This document shows positions 15,224 through 21,807 of a stretch of DNA of 26,114 bases, piece after piece (the stretch's first letter is position 1; each line of letters begins with the position of its first letter). The notes under the pieces are model-generated. The model had not been told where the DNA came from and made no database searches. It saw nothing but the letters and a program-made list of their open reading frames with translations. The position numbers and the translations under genes are program-made. The DNA is from Candidatus Segatella mututuai. GTDB lineage: Bacteria; Bacteroidota; Bacteroidia; Bacteroidales; Bacteroidaceae. The DNA lies in assembly GCA_002439605.1 (NCBI GenBank), contig DJOI01000010.1:1-26114 (forward strand). The letters run 5' to 3'.

Positions 15224-15832
15224 TTATTGTAGATTTTCGGTAGTTTCTGCCTTCGTCTCTACGTCGATACATCTTTGATAGCATTCTCTACAGAGGGGTT
15301 CGTATTCATCTTTCTCTCCGAGTAGTACGCGCTTATTATTGTGAATGAGTCGGTGGCTCACGTAAGCCAGCGATCCGCACTTCACACAGATGGCGTGCAC
15401 CTTTGTCACTTCGTCTGCAATGGCGCATAGGGCTGGGATTGGTCCGAAGGGAATCCCCTTGTAGTCCATATCCAGTCCAGCCACGATGACTCTCACACCA
15501 TTATTTGCCAATTGGTTGCAAACTTCAACCAACCCATTGTCGAAAAACTGTGCCTCGTCGATGCCCACTACATCGATGTCGGAAGCCAACAAGAGTATGG
15601 CTCCAGAAGAATCGATAGAAGTCGACCTGATTGAGTTTTTGTCGTGGCTCACTACTTCTTCTTCCGAATACCGTGTGTCGAGCGAAGGTTTGAAAATCTC
15701 CACCTTCTGTTTGGCGAACTTAGCTCGCTTCATTCTTCGGATGAGTTCCTCTGTTTTTCCAGAGAACATCGACCCGCACACCACTTCTATTCTTCCAGGG
15801 CGGTGTGCCTCCCCAATTAGATATTCTGTCAT
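15224..15832 (-). CDS. tdk: Thymidine kinase (type II, zinc-containing)
   Basis: A 202-residue cytosolic enzyme that phosphorylates thymidine (and deoxyuridine) with ATP for dTMP salvage. The P-loop GSMFSGKT is at 20-27, the Mg and catalytic region DEAQFF at 92-97 (E93 as the likely base), and four cysteines form the zinc site: C149/C152 (CVKC) and C181/C184 (CREC). The lasso loop near YVSHRL is present. The length is typical. It is the first gene of a minus-strand pair with the AI-2E permease and diverges from rsmI. Confidence 0.96.
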   Translation of the reverse strand: MTEYLIGEAHRPGRIEVVCGSMFSGKTEELIRRMKRAKFAKQKVEIFKPSLDTRYSEEEVVSHDKNSIRSTSIDSSGAILLLASDIDVVGIDEAQFFDNGLVEVCNQLANNGVRVIVAGLDMDYKGIPFGPIPALCAIADEVTKVHAICVKCGSLAYVSHRLIHNNKRVLLGEKDEYEPLCRECYQRCIDVETKAETTENLQ

Positions 15833-15840
15833 TTCGGTGA

Positions 15841-15873
15841 CAAAATTAACAATAAGGTTTTAAAAATTGCAAA
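15841..15873 (-). promoter_or_regulatory. Bacteroidetes promoter of tdk, very close to the start codon
   Basis: On the minus strand TTTG (15873-15870), 21 bases, then TAATTTTG (15848-15841). The last base of the -7 box is only 8 bases from the tdk ATG (15832), which predicts a transcript with about 5 leader bases. Confidence 0.6.
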
Positions 15874-15888
15874 GAAAATCTTTTTTTT

Positions 15889-15919
15889 TTTGCTAAGAAA
15901 GATTTATTAACTACATTTG
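15889..15919 (+). promoter_or_regulatory. Bacteroidetes promoter of rsmI, very close to the start codon
   Basis: TTTG (15889-15892), 19 bases, then TACATTTG (15912-15919). The rsmI ATG at 15928 follows 8 bases after the -7 box, predicting a leader of about 5 bases. The -33 element overlaps a long T-run. Confidence 0.6.
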
Positions 15920-15927
15920 TATGCTGT

Positions 15928-16680
15928 ATGGGCACATTATATATAGTACCGACTCCGGTAGGTAATATGGAGGATATGACGATTCGAGCTATCAGAGTTC
16001 TGAAAGAGGCTGATTTGGTGCTTGCCGAGGACACTCGAACTTCGAGTGTCCTGTTGAAGCATTTCGACATTCGTAATCACTTGATGGCTCATCATAAGTT
16101 CAATGAACATGGCACGACGGCTGCCATTGTCGACAGGTTGAAAGCGGGGGAGACCATAGCGCTTATCAGCGATGCTGGTACGCCAGGCATCAGCGACCCG
16201 GGGTTCTATCTGGCTCGTGAGGCAGCTCAGGCAGGCATCACCGTGCAGACCTTGCCGGGTGCCACAGCCTGTATCCCTGCCATTGTATCGTCAGGTCTTC
16301 CTTGCGACCGTTTCTGTTTCGAGGGCTTCATGCCACAGAAGAAAGGACGCCAAACCTATTTGGAGTCACTCAAGGACGAGACGCGCACGATGATATTCTA
16401 TGAGTCACCTTATCGTGTGGTGAAAACCTTGCAGCAGTTTGCCGAGGTTTTTGGAGAAGAACGTCGGGTGAGTTGTTGCCGCGAGATATCCAAGCTCCAT
16501 GAGGAATGTGTCCGGGGCTCCTTGGCTGAAGTCATCTCTCATTTTCTGGAGACGGAGCCTCGTGGAGAATTTGTCATCGTCTTGGCAGGCAAGGATTCCA
16601 AGTTGTTGAAGAAGGAGATGAAAGAACACAAACGCGAAGCAAAGAAAATGCATAACAATCAAAGTGAAAAAGGAGAATGA
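15928..16680 (+). CDS. rsmI: 16S rRNA (cytidine1402-2'-O)-methyltransferase RsmI
   Basis: A 250-residue SAM-dependent tetrapyrrole-methylase-fold enzyme that methylates the ribose of C1402 in the decoding centre of 16S rRNA. The N-terminus MGTLYIVPTPVGNMEDMT is the family signature and fixes the start at 15928; a nearer ATG at 15921 is out of frame. Other landmarks are AEDTRTS, HHKFNEH, DAGTPGISDPG (about 82-92), LPGATACIPA and FYESPYRV. The last 30 residues are a Lys/Glu-rich tail. Its stop codon overlaps the start of the next gene (ATGA at 16677-16680), so the lipoprotein downstream is probably translationally coupled. Confidence 0.95.
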   Translation: MGTLYIVPTPVGNMEDMTIRAIRVLKEADLVLAEDTRTSSVLLKHFDIRNHLMAHHKFNEHGTTAAIVDRLKAGETIALISDAGTPGISDPGFYLAREAAQAGITVQTLPGATACIPAIVSSGLPCDRFCFEGFMPQKKGRQTYLESLKDETRTMIFYESPYRVVKTLQQFAEVFGEERRVSCCREISKLHEECVRGSLAEVISHFLETEPRGEFVIVLAGKDSKLLKKEMKEHKREAKKMHNNQSEKGE

Positions 16681-17534
16681 TTATGAAAAAGTTATTTTTT
16701 ATGGTTTGCTGCGCAGCCTTGTTGATGACAGGTTGTAAGGACGGCAAGAATGCTCCCGAACAGGCGAGTGTTCAACAAACAGACTCACTGAACGATGTTA
16801 TCGCTCAGAAAGATAGTGAAATCAATGAAATGATGGGCACGCTGAATGACATCGAAGAAGGGTTCCGCTTGATTAATGAGGCAGAAAATCGTGTCGCCTT
16901 GTTGAAGAATGGCGAGGGTGCAAACAAAAGGCAGAACCTCAAGGAAAACATCCAATTTATTGCCGAGCGCATGAAGCAGAACAGAGAGTTGATAGCCAAG
17001 TTGCAGAAGCAGTTGGACAGCAGTACCTTGAAAGGTGGGCAACTCAAGAAGACCATAGAGAACCTCACTGCCCAATTGACAGAGAAGGACAAGCAACTGG
17101 TAGCTTTGCGTGAGGAGTTGGATAAGAAAGATATCCATATCTCGGAACTTGATGAGACGATAGGCAACTTGAATACCAATGTGAGCAATCTTTCTGCAGA
17201 CAATAAGCAGAAGGCAGAGACCATCAATGCTCAGGACAAGCAACTCAATACTGCTTGGTATGTTTTTGGAACCAAGAAGGAACTTAAGGGACAGCATATC
17301 CTGGAAGGTGGTAAGGTGATGAATGGCAATTTCAATAAGAATTACTTTACCAAGGTTGACATTCGCAATACCACCGAGATTAAGCTCTATTCCAAGTCGG
17401 CCAAGTTGCTCACAGCTCATCCTGCCAGCAGCTATTCGCTTACTCGCGATGCCAGCAAGCAGTATGTTTTGCGTATTACCAATCCGCAGATATTCTGGAG
17501 CACAAGCAAGTACTTGGTAGTACTCGTCAAGTAG
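16677..17534 (+). CDS. Coiled-coil lipoprotein of Bacteroidetes (possibly Cbp1-like)
   Basis: A 285-residue predicted lipoprotein. The signal peptide ends in LMTGC, with C20 as the lipidated residue; the ATG at 16683 is an equally good start and gives MKKLFFMVCC. Residues of about 25-195 are rich in Leu/Lys/Glu/Gln heptads with no Pro, indicating a long coiled coil. The C-terminal 85 residues (from TAWYVFGTKKELK) form a compact, conserved-looking beta-rich domain. From memory it resembles Bacteroidetes proteins that have been labelled Cbp1-family collagen-binding adhesins, but I cannot confirm this and the biochemical role is unknown. It overlaps rsmI by four bases and ends only 6 bases from the convergent tadA stop. 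Confidence 0.8.
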   Translation: MIMKKLFFMVCCAALLMTGCKDGKNAPEQASVQQTDSLNDVIAQKDSEINEMMGTLNDIEEGFRLINEAENRVALLKNGEGANKRQNLKENIQFIAERMKQNRELIAKLQKQLDSSTLKGGQLKKTIENLTAQLTEKDKQLVALREELDKKDIHISELDETIGNLNTNVSNLSADNKQKAETINAQDKQLNTAWYVFGTKKELKGQHILEGGKVMNGNFNKNYFTKVDIRNTTEIKLYSKSAKLLTAHPASSYSLTRDASKQYVLRITNPQIFWSTSKYLVVLVK

Positions 17535-17540
17535 TCTTGC

Positions 17541-17987
17541 TTATCTCTTTTTCTCGAAAAAGTTAATCATGAGTGTTCGGCACTCATCTTCCAATACGCC
17601 CGAAGTGACTGTAGTCTTAGGATGCAGTGCTTCGGGTGCGTATTTTGTGTATCCCCTTTTTTCGTCCCTTGCACCATATACCACTCTGCTTATCTGTGCC
17701 CATCCTATGGCTCCAGCACACATGGCGCATGGTTCCACTGTGACGTAGAGAGTACAGTCTTTTAGATATTTTCCGCCCAACATATTGGCACCGGACGTGA
17801 TAGCTTGCATCTCGGCATGGGCAGTCACGTCGTGCAGCATCTCCGTCAGATTGTGAGCTCTTGATATGATTCTTCCCTGGCACACGATGACTGCTCCAAC
17901 GGGTATCTCATCCTCATCGAATGCGGCCTGTGCTTCTGTAATAGCTCTCCGCATAAATTCTTCATCTTTCTTTTCTATTTCGCTCAT
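17541..17987 (-). CDS. tadA: tRNA-specific adenosine deaminase TadA
   Basis: A 148-residue zinc deaminase that converts A34 to inosine in the tRNA-Arg(ACG) anticodon. Zinc and catalytic residues are visible: H57 and E59 in AHAEMQA, and C87/C90 in PCAMCAGAI. The GARDEKRG segment after the second motif is typical of TadA rather than cytidine or guanine deaminases. The frame is open to 18137, but the start at 17987 (MSEIEKKDEEFM) is chosen because the upstream part is a non-coding, AT-rich divergent promoter region. It is alone on the minus strand between two plus-strand groups. Confidence 0.93.
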   Translation of the reverse strand: MSEIEKKDEEFMRRAITEAQAAFDEDEIPVGAVIVCQGRIISRAHNLTEMLHDVTAHAEMQAITSGANMLGGKYLKDCTLYVTVEPCAMCAGAIGWAQISRVVYGARDEKRGYTKYAPEALHPKTTVTSGVLEDECRTLMINFFEKKR

Positions 17988-18007
17988 CGTTTTTTGTTGA
18001 TTTGGTA

Positions 18008-18015
18008 CAAAAGTA
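18008..18015 (-). promoter_or_regulatory. Candidate -7 box for tadA
   Basis: The minus strand reads TACTTTTG, matching TAnnTTTG, 20 bases before the tadA ATG. No -33 TTTG is seen at the expected distance. Confidence 0.4.
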
Positions 18016-18057
18016 ATATAAAAAAATGAGAAGGGAAAGAAAATGTGGATGAAAAAG

Positions 18058-18088
18058 TTTGAGGTTAGCGATAAAAGTATTATTTTTG
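18058..18088 (+). promoter_or_regulatory. Bacteroidetes promoter of yraN
   Basis: TTTG (18058-18061), 19 bases, then TATTTTTG (18081-18088) followed by CA. This supports the ATG at 18136 rather than the earlier in-frame codons at 18043, which lie upstream of the promoter. The predicted leader is about 44 bases. Confidence 0.6.
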
Positions 18089-18135
18089 CAGAAGATAGCC
18101 GCCGTGCAAAATATGCGGTGAATAAATGGGGAAGC

Positions 18136-18513
18136 ATGGCAGAACATAACGATTTGGGAAAGTGGGGTGAAGCTGAGGCTTCGCAATACTTAGAGACGAA
18201 GGGCTATGTGATATTGGATCGTGATTGGCGTTTCGGCAAGCGCGACTTGGATATCGTAGCTCTTACGGAGGATGGTTGTACCATGGTGGTTGTAGAGGTA
18301 AAGACTCGTGGATCCGACGACATGAAAGCTCCAGAAGAGGCAGTTGATATACACAAAATGCGTAATCTTGCCATGGCTGCCAATGCTTATGTCAAGGGAC
18401 ATTTGGTTGCGCAGGAATTGCGTTTTGACATCATCTCCATCGTAGGCTCTCCTTCTAAGATAGAACGTCTCGACCATTTGATGGATGCCTTTAATCCGTT
18501 GCTGATATTATAG
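18136..18513 (+). CDS. yraN: YraN family (UPF0102) endonuclease-like protein
   Basis: A 125-residue protein of the UPF0102 family, which has a Holliday-junction-resolvase/restriction-endonuclease-like fold. The active-site pattern is present: GKWGEAEA near the N-terminus, D39 in RDLDIVA, and E54/K56 in VVVEVKTR, giving the D-ExK arrangement. Its physiological role in bacteria is not settled, although links to DNA repair and replication have been proposed. The start at 18136 fits the usual short N-terminus (MAEHNDLGKWGE) and lies downstream of a good promoter. birA follows after 121 bases. Confidence 0.9.
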   Translation: MAEHNDLGKWGEAEASQYLETKGYVILDRDWRFGKRDLDIVALTEDGCTMVVVEVKTRGSDDMKAPEEAVDIHKMRNLAMAANAYVKGHLVAQELRFDIISIVGSPSKIERLDHLMDAFNPLLIL

Positions 18514-18634
18514 CGTTTTTCGGAATCCACTGGTATCTATGCCTTGGTGTCCTCTTGATTGTTAGCTACCGTCTACTGGAATTCCTTTCGTAGGTGGGAC
18601 GGGGTAATTTTTGAAACTTATATATGTTATCATA

Positions 18635-19366
18635 ATGAATACGCAGATAATAAGGTTAGAGGAGATTGACTCTACCAATGCATATTTGAAGAATTATGTC
18701 CCTTCTGATGACGAAGAAATGGTAGTTGCAGTAGCTGACTACCAGACTGCTGGTCGTGGGCAAGGTGCACATGCTTGGGAGAGTGAGCGCGGAAAGAACC
18801 TCCTTTTCAGTGTTTTGGTGCGCCCAGTATGGGTACCAGTGGCTCGCCAGTTCCTGTTGTCTATGGCTGGCGCCATAGCCTTGAAGGATGTCCTTGACAC
18901 ATACACAGATGGTATTACCTTAAAGTGGCCCAACGATGTATATTGGGATGACAAGAAGATTAGTGGAACCCTGATAGAAACCTCGGTGTGTTCGCAAGGC
19001 ATCAAACGATGCATCTTTGGCATTGGTCTCAATGTGAATCAGGAAAAATTTGTGAGCGAAGCCCCCAATCCCGTGTCTCTGCGACAAATCTTGGGGCATG
19101 ATGTAGACCGTGAAACACTATTGCTGAACATCTTGGATATTTTTGCTGATTATTACGAGCTCCTTCGTCGTGCCGACTATATGGATGTCTCCGGCATTTA
19201 CCACCAGTACCTTTATCATCGTAAGGGCTACCATTGGTACGAGGATAGGGATGGCGAGTTCGAGGGGGCTATCGTGGAAGTAGAGGATGACGGTCATCTC
19301 GTCCTACACGATAGGCAAGGCCATATTCGTTCCTATTCTTTTGGTGAACTCAAGATTAAGTGGTAA
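18635..19366 (+). CDS. birA: Biotin--[acetyl-CoA-carboxylase] ligase (monofunctional)
   Basis: A 243-residue class I biotin protein ligase that activates biotin to biotinyl-AMP and attaches it to carboxylase biotin domains. Landmarks are STNAYLK (13-19), the biotinyl-AMP loop GRGQGAHAW (40-48), KWPNDVYW (97-104) and KISGTLIE (108-115). There is no N-terminal helix-turn-helix, so it cannot be the repressor form. The start at 18635 (MNTQIIRLEEIDSTN) is preferred over the in-frame 18611, which adds a hydrophobic non-conserved stub. An imperfect -7-like TAATTTTTG (one base too long, 18605-18613) lies just upstream. pyrH follows after 53 bases. Confidence 0.93.
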   Translation: MNTQIIRLEEIDSTNAYLKNYVPSDDEEMVVAVADYQTAGRGQGAHAWESERGKNLLFSVLVRPVWVPVARQFLLSMAGAIALKDVLDTYTDGITLKWPNDVYWDDKKISGTLIETSVCSQGIKRCIFGIGLNVNQEKFVSEAPNPVSLRQILGHDVDRETLLLNILDIFADYYELLRRADYMDVSGIYHQYLYHRKGYHWYEDRDGEFEGAIVEVEDDGHLVLHDRQGHIRSYSFGELKIKW

Positions 19367-19419
19367 AGGGTAGTTTGGACTAATAAAATCAAGAAAATTA
19401 TTAATAAAAAACAGAGAAT

Positions 19420-20130
19420 ATGACAAAATTTAAGAGAATTCTTCTGAAGTTGAGTGGAGAAAGTTTGATGGGAAGTCAGAGCTATGGCATAGACCCAGAA
19501 CGGTTGAGCAATTATGCACGTCAAATCAAGGAAGTACACGAGATGGGTGTGCAGATAGGAATCGTGATAGGAGGTGGCAACATATTCAGAGGACTCAGTG
19601 GAAGCCAGAAAGGATTTGATCGCGTAAAGGGCGATCAGATGGGAATGTGTGCCACGGTCATCAACTCCTTGGCATTGAGTAGTGCCTTAGGTGCCATTGG
19701 TGTCAAAAACAAAGTGCTTACGGCCATTCGGATGGAACCCATAGGTGAGTTTTACAGCAAGTGGAAAGCCGTAGAGGCAATGGAGGCTGGCTATATCTGT
19801 ATCTTCTCAGCTGGTACTGGTAGCCCATATTTCACTACGGATACAGGTTCTTCGTTGCGTGGCATAGAGATAGAAGCCGACGTGATGCTTAAGGGAACCA
19901 GAGTAGACGGCATCTATACCGCTGATCCTGAGAAAGACCCGTCAGCCACTAAGTTTAGTGAAATCACATACGATGAGATTTACACCAAGGGCTTGAAGGT
20001 GATGGATCTTACCGCCACCACCATGTGTAAGGAAAACAATCTTCCCATTTATGTTTTCAACATGGATGTTGTAGGTAATCTCAAGAAGGTAATGGAAGGT
20101 GAGAAGATAGGAACTCTTGTCCACAATTAA
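19420..20130 (+). CDS. pyrH: Uridylate (UMP) kinase
   Basis: A 236-residue amino-acid-kinase-fold enzyme that makes UDP from UMP with ATP in pyrimidine synthesis, acting as a hexamer. It starts with MTKFKRILLKLSGESL, the normal N-terminus, and has VIGGGNIFRG, the GDQMGMCATVINSLAL segment, TGSPYFTTDT and the GTRVDGIYTADPEKDP stretch typical of PyrH. Length and order of motifs are standard. It lies 53 bases after birA with an A-rich leader directly before the ATG, and ends at a hairpin shared with the convergent pssA. Confidence 0.96.
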   Translation: MTKFKRILLKLSGESLMGSQSYGIDPERLSNYARQIKEVHEMGVQIGIVIGGGNIFRGLSGSQKGFDRVKGDQMGMCATVINSLALSSALGAIGVKNKVLTAIRMEPIGEFYSKWKAVEAMEAGYICIFSAGTGSPYFTTDTGSSLRGIEIEADVMLKGTRVDGIYTADPEKDPSATKFSEITYDEIYTKGLKVMDLTATTMCKENNLPIYVFNMDVVGNLKKVMEGEKIGTLVHN

Positions 20131-20196
20131 CCTTTCCATTATAGCAAACTTGGCTCTCTTTAAATAATAGTGTTTAAATCAAGAAACTTAAAACAT

Positions 20197-20233
20197 AAAG
20201 AGGACTTGTTTCATAGCGAAATAAGTCCTCTTT
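20197..20233. terminator. Bidirectional terminator between pyrH and pssA
   Basis: Arms aaagaggactt (20197-20207) and aagtcctcttt (20223-20233) pair perfectly; the inner TTTC/GAAA extends the stem around ATAGC after one mismatch. A and T runs flank the hairpin on the two sides, as expected for a terminator serving both convergent genes. Confidence 0.75.
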
Positions 20234-20246
20234 AGTATCGTATGTA

Positions 20247-20978
20247 TTAATCTTTTTTCTTTAGAAAAATGAATAGAGAAGTCGAAACATACACCAAGAT
20301 AATAAGCCACCATGCTTGTAGAAATCCTATAAATCCATCACTGATGACGGCAAAAGCTAATGCAGCAACTGTGAAGGTCATGAAGCCATATTTCACCTCG
20401 TTGCCTTTTAGCGACCATTGCTTGAACTTCAAGGCGAACAATGGCAACTCGCAGACCAGCAGGTAACTGGTGATGAGAATGAGTATCAAGATGACGAATA
20501 CCGACCAACTGTAACTTGTTATCCACTCTGGATTGAAAACAATCAAGGATCCCCAAAAGAGAGCGTTTGCTGGAGTAGGGACTCCGATAAAAGATGTGGA
20601 CTGCCTTTCGTCGAGATTGAATTTCGCCAATCTCAGTGCCGAGAATGCTGCAATGATAAAGGCAACATAAGGCAATACAGGGCGCAGACACTCCAAGAAG
20701 GCAGGGTATTCCATTACATATAGTTGGGAGAATACAATGGTGGCGGGTGCCACACCGAATGTTATGTCGTCTGCCAAAGAGTCGAGCTCCTTGCCGATAG
20801 GTGATGAAACATGCAGCAGTCTGGCGCTCATGCCGTCAAAGAAATCGAACATGGCACCAATGATGATCCACAATAAAGCCAGCTTTGGCGAACCGCCAAA
20901 GGCGAACGATGTAGCTATACAGCCCGAGACGAGGTTGCAGCAAGTTATCGTGTTTGGAATATGTTTCTTAATGCTCAT
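20247..20978 (-). CDS. pssA: CDP-diacylglycerol--serine O-phosphatidyltransferase
   Basis: A 243-residue integral membrane enzyme that makes phosphatidylserine from CDP-diacylglycerol and serine. The CDP-alcohol phosphatidyltransferase signature DG-x2-AR-x8-G-x3-D-x3-D is complete: D48, G49, A52, R53, G62, D66 and D70. About eight hydrophobic segments cover most of the protein. Its ATG (20976-20978) directly follows the stop codon of psd with no gap, so the two consecutive steps of phosphatidylethanolamine synthesis are made from one transcript, in reverse gene order to the pathway. Confidence 0.94.
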   Translation of the reverse strand: MSIKKHIPNTITCCNLVSGCIATSFAFGGSPKLALLWIIIGAMFDFFDGMSARLLHVSSPIGKELDSLADDITFGVAPATIVFSQLYVMEYPAFLECLRPVLPYVAFIIAAFSALRLAKFNLDERQSTSFIGVPTPANALFWGSLIVFNPEWITSYSWSVFVILILILITSYLLVCELPLFALKFKQWSLKGNEVKYGFMTFTVAALAFAVISDGFIGFLQAWWLIILVYVSTSLFIFLKKKD

Positions 20979-21671
20979 TTATTTTAGTTTTGCGATGATT
21001 GTTTGATCGCCGGTGGTCGACTGTCCCATCTTTACGCATACCTCTGATCCCAAGGGCAGGTATACATCCACACGCGACCCCAATTTGATGAATCCCAAGT
21101 GCTCATCGATGTAGCACTCTTCACCCTCCTTGGCATAGGTTACGATGCGGCGTGCCACGGCACCGGCAATCTGTCGACACAGCACGTCCACCCCCTTCGG
21201 TGTGGCAATCATGGTGTCAGCATGCTCGTTCTCCTCGCTTGCCTTGGGCAACCACGCTTTATGGAAGTTTCCGTCCACGTGCTTCACAAACTTCACCTTT
21301 CCGTCTACGGGAAACCAGTTGGCATGTACGTTCCACAAACTCATAAAGATTGAAATCATCAGTCGTCGATCATTGAAGTAAGGCGCATTGTCTACCTCTT
21401 CTATAACCACTATCTTGCCATCAGCTGGTGCTACCACTAAGTTGTCGGTATTTTCTACATTCAAGTATCTTATAGGACATCTGTAGAAGTTGAGTACGAT
21501 ACCATATGCCACACCAAAGACTACTACGAAAATCCCAAAAGGAACCTTGTTGTCAATGGTGCTCCATAAGATAGCGGCGATTGCTACTAATGCTATCATC
21601 CCATACACGAGCTGGTCTGTACCTTCACGGTGTAATCTAATTTTTTTAAGTTTCTTTATTCTTTGCCCCAT
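20979..21671 (-). CDS. psd: Phosphatidylserine decarboxylase (short, Psd-related family)
   Basis: A 230-residue membrane-bound, pyruvoyl-dependent decarboxylase that converts phosphatidylserine to phosphatidylethanolamine. It is a proenzyme: self-cleavage at the G-S pair in KLGSRVD (S199) would yield the pyruvoyl alpha chain. Other landmarks are two N-terminal membrane segments (about 20-60), VVAPADGKIV, and SLWNVHANWFPVDG with the conserved His residues. The start at 21671 (MGQRIKKLKKIRLH) is chosen since the longer open frame to 21728 runs into the promoter. It is the short form of about 220-230 residues common in Bacteroidetes. pssA follows with zero spacing. Confidence 0.93.
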   Translation of the reverse strand: MGQRIKKLKKIRLHREGTDQLVYGMIALVAIAAILWSTIDNKVPFGIFVVVFGVAYGIVLNFYRCPIRYLNVENTDNLVVAPADGKIVVIEEVDNAPYFNDRRLMISIFMSLWNVHANWFPVDGKVKFVKHVDGNFHKAWLPKASEENEHADTMIATPKGVDVLCRQIAGAVARRIVTYAKEGEECYIDEHLGFIKLGSRVDVYLPLGSEVCVKMGQSTTGDQTIIAKLK

Positions 21672-21697
21672 AAGGTAGGATTGAGTTTTTAATGCTG

Positions 21698-21729
21698 CAA
21701 AGGTACACCATTTTTGTGGTTTTTGCAAA
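21698..21729 (-). promoter_or_regulatory. Bacteroidetes promoter of psd-pssA
   Basis: On the minus strand TTTG (21729-21726), 20 bases, then TACCTTTG (21705-21698), in the context TGTACCTTTGCA. The leader to the psd ATG is about 23 bases. It sits back to back with the dnaE promoter. Confidence 0.78.
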
Positions 21730-21745
21730 TTTTTCTCCTTTTTCT

Positions 21746-21777
21746 TTTGGTTATGTCAACTTTTACCCGTAACTTTG
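21746..21777 (+). promoter_or_regulatory. Bacteroidetes promoter of dnaE
   Basis: TTTG (21746-21749), 20 bases, then TAACTTTG (21770-21777), a full match in both boxes and spacing. The leader to the ATG at 21808 is about 27 bases. Confidence 0.75.
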
Positions 21778-21807
21778 AAGTCAAATTTTGAGTTTTATAC
21801 ATAAAAC

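Noticed and set aside
18514..18634. Possible riboswitch or small gene between yraN and birA
   Set aside because: No stable conserved-looking fold, no BirA-type operator symmetry and no credible short open frame were seen; only an off-by-one -7-like TAATTTTTG is present.
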